Origin: Sinonovacula constricta
Taxonomy: Eukaryota > Mollusca > Bivalvia > Cardiida > Solecurtidae
DNA: 64,000 nucleotides
Direction of reading: 5' to 3'
Assembly: GCA_007844125.1 (NCBI GenBank)
Contig: CM017572.1
Location: 29,500,008 to 29,564,007 of the forward strand
Below are positions 24,725 to 36,046 of this stretch, in pieces. Made by a program: the position numbers and the translations under genes. Each line of letters opens with the position of its first letter. The first letter of the stretch is position 1. Under the pieces are notes generated by a model. It saw nothing but the letters and a program-made list of their open reading frames with translations. It was not told the origin of the DNA and ran no database searches.

Positions 24725-24915
24725 GACTCAGGCACAGCAAGCCTGAAATGTACGTATGTTAGATGCTTAAATTGGTGTAATGCATTTTTATGTCCCAAAA
24801 TGACTTGACCAAGTGTGAGCACGTGCCATATATTTTCTAAAGGAATTATACTTCGCGTGTAGCCCTTAATTGTTTGTATCTGGTATTCGGCAGGAATAGG
24901 GTACAAATGGTTGAA
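24725..24915 (+). repeat. Dispersed repeat shared with 58175-58365
   Basis: Shared words include GCCTGAAATGTACGTA, AGTGTGAGCACGTGC and GGAATAGGGT in the same order and spacing class. The type of element is unknown. It could also be an old gene fragment, since a short frame with a Leu/Ala-rich stretch precedes it on the plus strand, but that frame has stops. Confidence 0.5.
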
Positions 24916-26499
24916 TTAAAAGTGGAAGAACAGGCAGCTGAATGGCATACGTCTTTTGGTAAAAGGTCAATTTTACCAAAGATATTAAACTTTGCGTGTA
25001 AAAAGAATCAGTAAAGAGAAGAGACCTAATCAATGTAATCCAATAATGTCTTAAATAATAGTACATTATAGTTCTACTTTACCTAGATTCGTCGAATATT
25101 TAACAATGAATCGTTATGATCATATTGTTATAGATCTTCTATTTTCTTTTGTGCATAAGATCTCTTGAATGTTATAAGATATTTTAACAATGTCACTTGC
25201 ATGTAGTGAGTTACTAGTAAAGGTTGTATAAAATGGTATTGTCTTGTATTGTGTTTAATATAAAATGGATACTTTTCAATGCAGACGGAGTTGCTAGTTT
25301 TAGTTTTAATGATTTAAAGCGTTGTCTACTGTGGTACGATTTCAAAGTACTTTTGTTCGTAATCTGGTTCCATGAGAAATATGCTTCGTCTCTTGTAAGA
25401 TAGTCAATAAGAAATGGTCATATCAAAATTTCCGCAGATATCTAAATCTTAAGTACCTTTAGACAAAGGCAAACAGGGTTAATGTAAATGTGAAAGGTCA
25501 GTCGGCAAAAGGACCGACTTGGGTGTTTAAACCTGGTTTGTGGAGCGCTTCAACCACGCACTTTCTGAAGATTTTTCTATCAAACAAATGGTGTAAATAA
25601 AAATATCCCGTTAAAGAGAGACAACTATCAGTCAACGACTTCGTCGGGAGTTAAAAGAGATACAACGACGTGTATATAGACAAGACAAAATAACTAGTAA
25701 TAAAATAATCTAACAACATATGTACATTGTGTATAGTAGATACAACTTTTTTCGCTAGATCAAGATCACGGTCACATCAATGAGAAAGTCATATGTTTGT
25801 TTTCTTGATCGTTTACCTCAGAAAAGCCGAAATTGTTTTGTTACTATGTTTTCTATCTGATGATATGTTTCAAACCATTTTGATTAATTAAAAGTTGTCA
25901 TAACACAGTTTAACCATTTATTGTTTTATGTATCACTGTCAGTTTTTACGCGATTAAAACTTCTGTTTGTGCATATTATTGTTTGATAATGCTTTATTTA
26001 ATAAGCATCAAGAGTTTGACAAAACTGTTTGCTAACTGGTTGCTTAGTTTATAAAAATAGTCTTTAAAAAGCCACATGATTACTCTTCTTATTGTTTAGC
26101 TATTGTTCCAGTTTCTTCATCGAATCAAATCAATGTTCGTACTTAAAACATGTACATGTAGTAATGCATCTTATATTCCAGCAGGACGATTATAACGTTT
26201 TATAGTATTTAATTGGAATGTGATTGTTTTAGAGTATTTTTATACCAAAACTTATTTGGGGCATACAGTGTGTGTTTGAGTGTGTTTTTCGGCTCGAAAA
26301 CGGTTCTCAGTTCGTTTCTTTGCGCGCAAAAATAAAGGTGGAACTTAACACTGAGAACATTTTGTTAGATAACTCATCACAGATTTGTTCTCATTTTTAC
26401 ATTTGGCTTGCATGTGAATACCTTGGTCCTGTGTCTTTTCAATTGTTGTATATGTTGCAATGCTCATAGGACTTTGTCATATATATTCTTATTCATGAT

Positions 26500-27115
26500 C
26501 AGAACATTGTTACTTGTTCAATGTGGCGGTCGTAAAAATCTCCCCTTGCATGTAGTCTTTGTCGCCATTTAATTCATCCTATAAGGATTGTTACGTGTAT
26601 ATCCTGTGATGGTCATTGGACTTTGGTTCCTCAATTCCATCTTCACATGAGCAGGAAGCTACAACCATTTACTCTTCTTTGCTCATATTTTTTCTCGATT
26701 CAAAAAGTTAATTCCCTTTATTATCAACAATTTTGTGTAGGTCTTCTAATCGAAATAATACCTATCTTTCTTCTTAACAATATGTGGCCATTATTTATAA
26801 ATTTATAAACTTCTTTCGTCATGACTTATCAAACAAAACGTCAGCGCTTGGACATATATTCAAATGTATCAGTTTTCTTTTCATTGCTTTCATTTGAGAA
26901 ACCCATCAAGAAGTGCGAGGTTAGAGCTCTGTAAAGCTAGTTTTAGGACCCCAGTCTGTCCATATTGCCGACTGACCGTTCCAAGGCGGTAATTGAAGGG
27001 TTTACTCTTTTCTGTTAAATGACTCATCACCGATTTGCTCTTATTTTTACATTTGGCTTGCATGTGAATAAGAATATATATAACAAAGCCCTATGAGCAT
27101 TGTAACATATACAAA
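26500..27115 (-). repeat. Dispersed repeat X, minus strand, in the spacer
   Basis: The most complete copy outside the duplicated introns. It shows the ends GTAGTCTTTGTCGCC and CATGTGAATAAGAATATAT and the internal ACTGACCGTTCCAAGGCGG and GCGAGGTTAGAGCTCTG. Confidence 0.6.
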
Positions 27116-28399
27116 AATTGAAATGACACTGGACCATAGTATTCACAAGCACACTGACTGGTAGACGGAGGTTGAAACCCTTTAAAATAAAGATGATAAG
27201 TTATGTTGAAACTTGAAATTAAACATTATTTCGGTCGGAAATTTTTTATGAACTACATAAAACAACAAAAGTATGTTACAAGATTCACCTCATCCCAAGT
27301 AGAAAACGCGTCTGCATTAAAGAATTCATAGTTTAAAATCAAATACAATCAGCCATTATATTGCATTTTGTCTTTTTATTCATTTTAAAATACAGAGCTC
27401 TTAATTTTTTATGGACAACATCGTAATGTATAACAGACCATTTACAACTGTTTGGTTTTGTATAAATTGTGTCTTCGAGCGGTTTTATGAACTAAAATTA
27501 CACAGTGTGACTGTGTATGTCAAGGTTAAAGATGACATTATTTTTCCGGTCACATTTTATAGCAGTAGAATTCGTCATACGGTGTGTTGATTGTTTAGAA
27601 CTTTGTTGCAAGATAGCGGGAGCTTTTCAACATTTGGGAATACATTCAAACAGAATTACAATATGAAGTATCTGACTAGCGACTGTTGCGACCGTAGTTG
27701 TGTTATTGTGACTTGTGAGACCCTACACGATGAACTGTTTTTATAACACGTTAGGATGTAATTGGCAGTTTTGGTATCAATATGTATTGAAGGGGTAAGG
27801 TTACCAATTGACCATGCATTGAATTTGTTGTTTACTCTTTCTAAACACTTAAATGATATAAATATCAATACATGAATCATCTCTTTGAAAATTTATTTAC
27901 AATTATATTCGAATCACAGAGTACGTTTTTAAAGCAGAGGCGTGAAACGGATGTAGTGGTCTATTGAATATGGATAATATTTTGAGTCGACGTATTCTTT
28001 AGAAAAGTCTATTTACATAATAGTAACTGGAATTTTAAAAGTGTCCGTGTTTCAATAAAAATATGTTAAAATCCGCCATCTCTTATGTTCACCAAATATT
28101 TATCTTACGTTTTAAGCCCGAAACATCTTCAAAAGCAGATTTTAAATGGGCATGCTGACTAGATATCTTGCAGATAAAACTGTAAAAAACCCCTCAGTTT
28201 GAGTAACTTTAAACTCAATGTTCGATTGCCTTATTTCTTGCATTTGTATTTAGAATTTGTCTCAGTGTCCTTTGAGGCTAGTGGGTTATATCATTTGTTT
28301 TGAAATGTGGCCCTTTATTTCATTCAAGGATTGTTTATGTTAACAAGAGCTGTCGATATACAGTTCGCTCCACCTTTCTGAGGTCGTATGCTAAATGGT

Positions 28400-29480
28400 C
28401 TAATTTTATCTGAATCATTACACACAATATATCTTGCTAGATGATCTAATCCTAGCTACTACAGACCTGAATCAATACAGATAACACATTTTGTAAAAGG
28501 GACATAATTTATTGTCAAAATAAATTTTGGATTACCTGCCCTGTTAAAATTAGTTCCACCTTTGACTATTCTAAGTTTGAAGTGTATAATGACGCAGTCC
28601 CAGAACCGACCATTAGCTTAACAGGTTACTTAATGCAGACGAATGAAAAAGCCAATGTCAAGAAATATATAGTGACACGAAAATCATACAGATGACGTTT
28701 CATCAGTGTTTAAACTTTGCAATGATAATGAGTGGTTTTCTATTGCAATGAGAATGAAATACAACTGTTATAATTCTATATTAAGAGACACTTAATACTG
28801 TTAATCAACATACCTCGTTTCATGGTAAAAGAGGGTTGACTCAAAGAGCGAACACATTCGTTAGAATTATTATTGGAAGCTTTATTTAACATTAAGTTAC
28901 CTTATGGCCTTAACCTAGCCTAAACATAGGTCGTTCTCACTCGGCAGCTTTGTATTTATAAATAATTGCACGCTCATTGCAATACCCAAACCTAACTTAG
29001 TATTTTATTTTCCTATTCAGACTTGCTGTTTGCGAAGTCAAATATGTATTTGCAGATCGGTACAACGACAATATTTAAATAAAATTTTCAATATGCAAAA
29101 GTGCACAGTTTCTACCACTATGCATTTAAACATACATACGTGTATAATCATCAAATGTCAAAGTAAATAAAATGAACGATATGAAGTTCGGTTGAACAGG
29201 ACCGTGCCTGGCAGCTCAGTCGGTAGAGCCTCGGCTCCAGGTACGGGTAGTAGAATCATGTGTTCACGGCATGCCACATTCTGTGAAAGCAGCACTGTAT
29301 TTGCTTCAAGTGGACTGTCTCCAGATAACTGCACACTCTTTGGTGGAACGATATGAAAAATAAACAAAAGGCTAAACAAACAATACAATTTACAAAAAAT
29401 GTCTTCTTAGAAAGATAACATCTAATGCATTATTCATATGTGTAATAGGCAGTTTAAGTAGCAAACAATTTATACATATA
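28400..29480 (-). repeat. Right arm of mirrored flank (pairs with 22880-24090)
   Basis: The inverted counterpart of the copy B flank, at moderate divergence with small indels. It includes the mirrored SINE part. Confidence 0.65.
29195..29360 (+). mobile_element. SINE family 2, plus strand, degraded
   Basis: tRNA-like head (GTGCCTGGCAGCTCAGTCGGTAGAGCCTCGGCTCCAGGTACGGG region) joined to the body and tail ending TGGTGGAACGAT. An internal deletion removes the B box. It mirrors 23015-23190. Confidence 0.65.
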
Positions 29481-29957
29481 TTATGGTATAGACAATTTAC
29501 AGACATATCAAAATGCATACATAGGTACCAAGTTGTTTATAAGCTACATCGGTACAAATGATACTGTAACATAATGAACCATTTAAATGTATCATTACAA
29601 TACGCGTTCTTTCAAATAAATAAACACTTATACGTTTTATTTTAACAAACGTTTGCTTGGTGTGATATCAGTTGTCACCATGCATGCAATATAAGATTTC
29701 TAAATATTTCATACATTCAAAATTTCACTTTTCAAGCAATAGTTCGTTGAATGTGAACAGATTTTGGCAATTTATGGCACATAAATGCTTGTGTTTGTTT
29801 ATCTTTTGAATTTTACATACACAGTTTACACAGGAATTGCAACAATACCACTGTAGTACTGAGAGCGTCGTCCATTAATGTTAATAGAGATATCTGGAAA
29901 ACTTCTCCACATTCAGTGTCAACCTTCCAAAACGGACTGCAACCTTTACACTGAGAT

Positions 29958-30065
29958 GCTGGGATGGCAAAAATGAATTCGAACACGCTATAAAACCACA
30001 TTTGGTCATGAAGGACTTTCAGATCTGGCTTGGTAGCAGCGCAGTTAATATATCTAGTGGTATCG
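29958..30065 (-). pseudogene. Decayed fragment of the last alpha/beta exon (fourth copy)
   Basis: The minus strand reads an acceptor-like TTTTTCAG followed by INCAATKPDLKVLHDQ and FYSVFEF, clearly related to the copy C exon 11 segment (CVATQPELKVLDGQ, FYSVFTSF). About 55 bases encoding the TLVILYTRD strand are missing between the acceptor and this part, and the frame at the acceptor no longer fits. The terminal helix is not recognisable. No neighbouring family exons were found. Confidence 0.65.
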
Positions 30066-31539
30066 CTGAAAAACAACGTTATCAATATCAGTGATACATC
30101 ACACAACTTCATGACATACCAAATTTTCATGCTTGTTTAATTGATGGACAGATTATGTGGCTTACTTATACATACTTTAGTATACATGTGCTTGTCTACA
30201 AAACCTTTATAATATCATTTTAACATAAAATGGAAATTTACAGATACACCATTGTCACAGCTGAAGATTACACAGTTTATTAAATCCGGTTCATTGTTTA
30301 CATTAATTTGGCAGTAGAAATACATTAACGGTGGGCAGGCGTCTTCTGTTGTAGGGCGGACATGCTCTACTGGACAATGCGCATAGCATACGACCAATAG
30401 ATTCTACTTATATATATATATGCCATCAGGACAATCTTATTGGCACATCTTTCTTACTTTTACATTTGGCTTGCATGTGAATACCTTTGTCCTGTGCCTT
30501 TTCAAAGTTAAGTTTATGTTGCCATGCTTGTAGGACTTTGTCATATGTACTTATCCGAGAACAGCACTGCCAGAGAATCTCTATACTCTCACCTTTACTT
30601 CTCTTCTGAATCACACATTGTTGGCACTCGGTAAAACAGTAAAACTTTAATATGAAAATGTTTAAAATTAAAAGGTGTCAAGACACTTTGGTTGAAAATT
30701 ATTGGATGTTATTAACAAATGTCATTTTCTGAGACTGTTATCCTTTACTTATTTATTTCCATAAGTTCAATGCTCTACATATGTAACTGCACAACCTAAC
30801 CAGTTTGAAATCAATCTAAACAAACATTATCTTTCTGACATCTCCATGGTGATATCCGACGCGAAAAAAACTACATAATTACAGTAATCCGATATATGCG
30901 TTTGTTGGTGCTTGAGAACGATTTCTTACTTAATTAAGCATTCCGAGTATTTAAACATGAAAAATAGGTTTCATATGACTTTCTAGCTTCTTCATATGGT
31001 GTCATTAATTAGCTCAATCTTTACGCCATTCCTTGGACTGTTTTATTTAAAAAAAAAATGTTTTTCTTTTTTACTCCCTTTAAATTTTATTATGACATTA
31101 TGATGCATTTACGTCTTGTTCTTATTTCATTTTAGGGTTGATTGCATTTACCGTTATACTCCTTGTTTCTAATGAGTCAACTCCTATCAGAGTGACGGTT
31201 CGTTACTTGCAAATATATATGTAATGAATGGACGGTGTAAGAGGGCATTTACTTTCCATGCTAGTCATTATTTTGCTTAAAGCGCATGCACATACTTCTA
31301 ATAGGTTTCCCCTGTAGTTACCAACATGCACGCTTAGTACCGAAATGTGCACACGTATTTATATATAGCAACACTATAATACATGACAGTTAGAACTATG
31401 TAAATTGGTTTAAGCTCAGTAGTCGGTAACTTTTCTGGCTGACCGTTCCAAAGTTGGTTTTCTTCTTAAATGATGTAACTGTCATCTCATTGGTTTTGTC
31501 ACTTTTACTTTTTAGTTTCGCGTTCTTGTTTTTGTTAAA

Positions 31540-32050
31540 AAAGACTATATAAGACAAAATCCTATGAGCATTGCAATATATACAAAAATTGAAAAGACAC
31601 AGACTAAGGTATTTACATCATGCACGCTAAATGTAAATGTGAGAATAAATCCGGGATGAGTCATTTCACAATTAGAGCAAACCCGACAGTTACCGCCTTG
31701 GAACGGACAGTCGGCAATATGGACCGACTGGGGTGCTTAAACCGGTTTTACAGAGGTGTAACCTCGCACTTCCTAATGGGTTTCTCGAAATTTAAGCAAT
31801 GAAAAGAAAACCGATCCATCTGAATAAGTGCCCAAGCGCTGACGTTTTGTTTGACAAGTTATGAAGAGAGTAGTGACGTCATTGAAAAATAATGTCCACA
31901 TAGTGTTTAGGAGAGAGATAGGGATTATTTCGATTAAAAGACTGCAAAAAACGTTAACAGTTAGTGAACTTGACTTTTCGAATCAAGAAAAAAATGACCA
32001 GAGAAGAGTAAATGGTTGTAGCATCCTGTTCATGCGGAGATGGAGATGGA
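31540..32050 (+). repeat. Dispersed repeat X inserted in the flank of copy C
   Basis: 511 bp interrupting sequence that is continuous in copies A and B (minus strand GCCTTTAACAAAAAC). TAAA is present on both sides (31536-31539 and 32051-32054) and once in the empty sites. This shows that X is mobile, or was until recently. Confidence 0.7.
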
Positions 32051-34241
32051 TAAAGGCTTGTTTATTCTTAGTATGTGCGGTCATTTTCCTATAATCTTTT
32101 ATACCTAAATTAATAAACTGGGCGTGTCTTTGTGCATTTTGAAGTAAACAACGGAGCTGCTCTAGTAGACCCACTGAAGACAAGGTAGATTTTGACCTGT
32201 TAACGCGGACATATATCAAATATGAGTTTCTTTAAATAATTCTAGGCTTACCAGGATGCTTGCACAGTATCTCCTTGTGTGGCTTTGCGCTACAAGTTTT
32301 GGAGGTTGGATATTCGAATCTCAAACTTTGTTTCGATTTATTTTTCTCGCTTTTCATCTTTCTTGTATCACGATTACACGAATAAACGCAGCAGTGTCTA
32401 CACATTTTATAAACGGTTAAATTGTTTGGCTGACACTAAAATCACACACAGTTGTTTTCATACTCCGCTGGCCATTTTTTAATGTTGTGTTCTCTAAGCA
32501 GACAGTTTAACACGGGCAGCAATAAAAAACGCTTTTCATCTGAATTTTAAATAAAAAAATAAAATACATCTATTAATACTACTTCTACTACTTCTAATTC
32601 TACTATTACTATTACTGCAACTCAAACTTTTATACAACCCCAACTACTACCTCTACTACTACTAGAAAAACTTGCATATTTACATGTCTCTGTTTCACTG
32701 TATTTCTTAATAATTTAACTAAGAAAGTCTCTCACTTATAAATAAAACACCAATTTTCTTTTAAGTTTATTTTACATATTTGCACTCCGCGGTGAAACAA
32801 ATCATAACATAAGTGCAGTGCATAAGATGCACATACGAACATCTAAAAGCAAATAAAAGGTAATAGGGTAGAGTGTTACCCTTTTACCAAAAGCATACTT
32901 TCTAACATATATACGGCATAACTTTCAATATTACTATTACACAGTGGTGTATACATTAATTAAACATACATAAAACCTTACTATTGAGACCACATTGAAA
33001 ATACAAATAATGACATTTACATTTGGAAATAAAAAAAACAAAACAAAATGAATAAGTGATAAAATAAGATATATGTAAAACACAGCAATAGACCAAAGTT
33101 ACGATCAACAGTTTTAATAGTTTTCTTGACCAACTTTGGAAAATTATGAATATTTAATACAAATATGTATCCGCTAGTCTTCCTAAATGATGCACTTTTT
33201 CCGAAACAAAACAATTTAGATTCAGCAGAAAATTATCTCGAATCAATAAAGGTTATCTCTGGCCGCCCCTGACCTCTGATTAATTTTGTTAAAACACTTC
33301 ACAGTTCAAACTAGGAAAGCATAAAAGGGTGTCAATATATGTTTAAAACAAAACAATACATTGTCTGACACACGACAACGACGGACATCCGATGAGTACT
33401 TTAAGTAAACATAAAACAGAATTCTGTTTCAGCAACTGGCATTTACATAGCATATGCTGGCCATTTCTATTACATATTGTCTAAATTTAAATGAAATTAA
33501 TTAAATTACGCAATGTAAATGAAATTAATTAAATTAGGCAATTAAACTTTTATGAAAATTTATTTAAGAAATATTGTACGGATAACAATTTTCAAACCCT
33601 CGTACAGTACTGCTAACAGAGGAGAATACTGGGGTCCGAAGTGGCCAAAATCGGTACGTTATGTACGTGGTATGAAGTTGAAGTGGTACAAATTTGTTGC
33701 CTGATTACCCATCACAACACCTCGGTCATTTCTGAAATAGACCTGTCTGGATACTGCCGAGTAGTTACGAATGGCATGGTAACTACAACAACAGCCCATT
33801 AACAAACTTCTAACGTATTTCATGAAGCGCACATGGCAGAAGACAATAAAATGCTGCAATACCACAGCGTGTTTTCACAGAACAAGTGTCTTAAAGTTGC
33901 ACCTGCCCGTGGAACTAAATATATACAATTTAACAATTAACATCTTTTTCCTTCTTTTTTTTGGTTCAAATTAGTGATTCCTAGATTATTTCTGATTTCT
34001 TACGCAGCACATCGGTCCAATACCATTGTGACCATTGTGGAAATTAGTGATACGTCCAGCTATTTTTATAATGGAGAAAGACGACACAAATATACTCCAG
34101 AAATATAGGAAGTACTAGCGAAGTAATAGATGTACAGGTCAGCCGGAAGACCTCTTTCCATCATATTTTCGCCTAAACAAGAACACGAACTCATGCGATG
34201 TCGTGAACTATAACGGCTCGGCCATGGTCACTCTGACAAGA

Positions 34242-34447
34242 TTATTTTAGAGTCCTCCTAATTACAGTTTCAAGACTTTCTACTTGGGATTGAGTAAATG
34301 AAGTAAACACGCTATAGAAGCACTTCTGGCCATCGAGAACTTTAAGCTCAGGCTGAGTAGCAACACAGTATATATCTTTTTGGTATCGAAGTTTGTCTCC
34401 AAGTTGTCGAGATTCGGGATCCCTGGTGTAGAGAATCACGACGGTCG
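34242..34447 (-). CDS. Copy C exon 11 (end of alpha/beta domain)
   Basis: 206 bp from acceptor TTTTTCAG to the stop. It keeps ATVVILYTRD, RQLGDKLRYQ, DIYCVAT, ELKVLDG and CFYSVF. The end is more diverged than between A and B (SLETVIRRTLK). Frame and length equal those of the other copies. Confidence 0.8.
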
Positions 34448-35983
34448 CTGAAAAACAAAAGTACAAATATAAGTGATAAATTAAAATTTTCGGTTTTTCG
34501 TCCCACCAACAGTATTTCAGTTATCAGGAAACGGCGTCCTTTTGAAGCACATATATTGCTGCCTTCACCGTGAATAGCATGCGGTGATCACATGGATTGA
34601 TACCACACACCGTCACATTATCCTGACACCGGGCCAACCGTACCACCCGACGCTCTACCGATTGCGCTACAAGGTCTGGTTGACATATTTGTCTTACACT
34701 TCTGTTCTAATATCATAAATGAACGGGTTATGTGACAAACAGTAAAAAATTATTATATATACCTTTGTGATTTGTCTCTACAAATAGGAGATAGGACAAA
34801 AATAGGAAATGGGAAAATTTCCTATGAGAATTATAAATTAAAATTTAGACATTGATGATGTTTCCGGCAGACCGAGTTTATATCGGTTAAAGCCTCTTAC
34901 AATGCATATGATTCTCCTAAACGACACTAACTATATAAAATTAAAATATTTGACACATACTGGAATCAATACCAATCCATCCATACCTCCCAGTTTCCTG
35001 ACAGCATCATATGTCGTCCTACGGATGTCCCCTTGTCCAATACCTGGCTCCTCAATGATCACATGTCTAAAGAGAAAAATAAAATAAAAATATTTATATT
35101 TTTCCGAAACCTTTTCTCTTTCAATCAGACTCAGACGGTCTACTTTTCGCGTGCATTCATTTTTAATATGTCCTTATTTTCTTGGGACATTGTCCTTTTT
35201 TACCGCATAGAAATCCTGCGCTGTTGCGCTCAGGTGTTGTAAGATGGTTACGTAAGACATCATGACAAACCTCTACGAGAAAACTACCACGCATCACAAA
35301 GCGTCTAAAATACAAACTTGCATAAACGTTTTAGCGCGTTCCCTTCTTTACGTCTGACGTGCGCGGGTGCGTCCATGTTTTTGGTCAGTTATTTGTCACT
35401 TACATTCTGGCAAGTGAATGCTAAGTCCAGTGTTTTTATGCAAATTTTAATAAGTGTTGTCATATAAAAATTCAATGACTTTCCTCTAAGCTGTTGTAAG
35501 TTTCGAAAGTAAATATGAAAATCAACTTCTGAATACCACTGAATGGGAAATCGGTCCTTTTGGAGCCTTGCTGTAATTCCAAGACGGTAACTGTTTTTTA
35601 AGTGTAAAGTTTGGCTCAGTGTTTTGTGTAAACCCTTTAAAAACATGCTGAAATACCACCAGTTCACATGAAGCCAAAGAAGAACGAGTCTTTACTTCAA
35701 TTAAAGTCAGAGCATTATGCACTTGAAGGTCAACAAGTGGGTCACCCGAGAACTACCACATATATAAAAATATGAACAAGAACTAGACAAATACACATAA
35801 ATACAAGTTCCATGTAAAAGTGATAAAACACTGATATGAGACATTATACTAAAGAACTACGTCAAATTATCTCAATGATATAACAGTAAGTAAAGAATCA
35901 TGCAATGGTTACTTTTAATTCCTCACGCAGTCTTGTCATTTAATTCATCCTAAAACGATATTTGTGTGTATTACCTTTGATGG

Positions 35984-36046
<63 letters not shown>

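Larger units (their letters stand above)
24091..28399. other. Spacer of the large inverted repeat
   Basis: No gene recognised. It holds pieces of repeat X (about 25490-25590, 26365-26500 and 26500-27115) and a block near 24725-24915 that is related to 58175-58365. The 138-codon minus frame at 24490-24906 has no recognisable motif and overlaps that dispersed block, so I do not call it a gene. Confidence 0.45.
29481..34241. other. 3' flank of copy C, inverted relative to A and B
   Basis: Minus-strand homology to the copy A/B flank is seen in blocks: 33640-33900 (after the stop), 32560-33250, 32290-32420, 32055-32180 and 31370-31535. Repeat X interrupts it at 31540-32050, and a repeat X fragment lies at about 30425-30545. 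No gene other than the decayed exon is supported. Confidence 0.5.

Noticed and set aside
24490..24906. 138-codon minus-strand frame
   Set aside because: No motif, no clear splice context, and it overlaps a dispersed block that is not open in the 58 kb copy.
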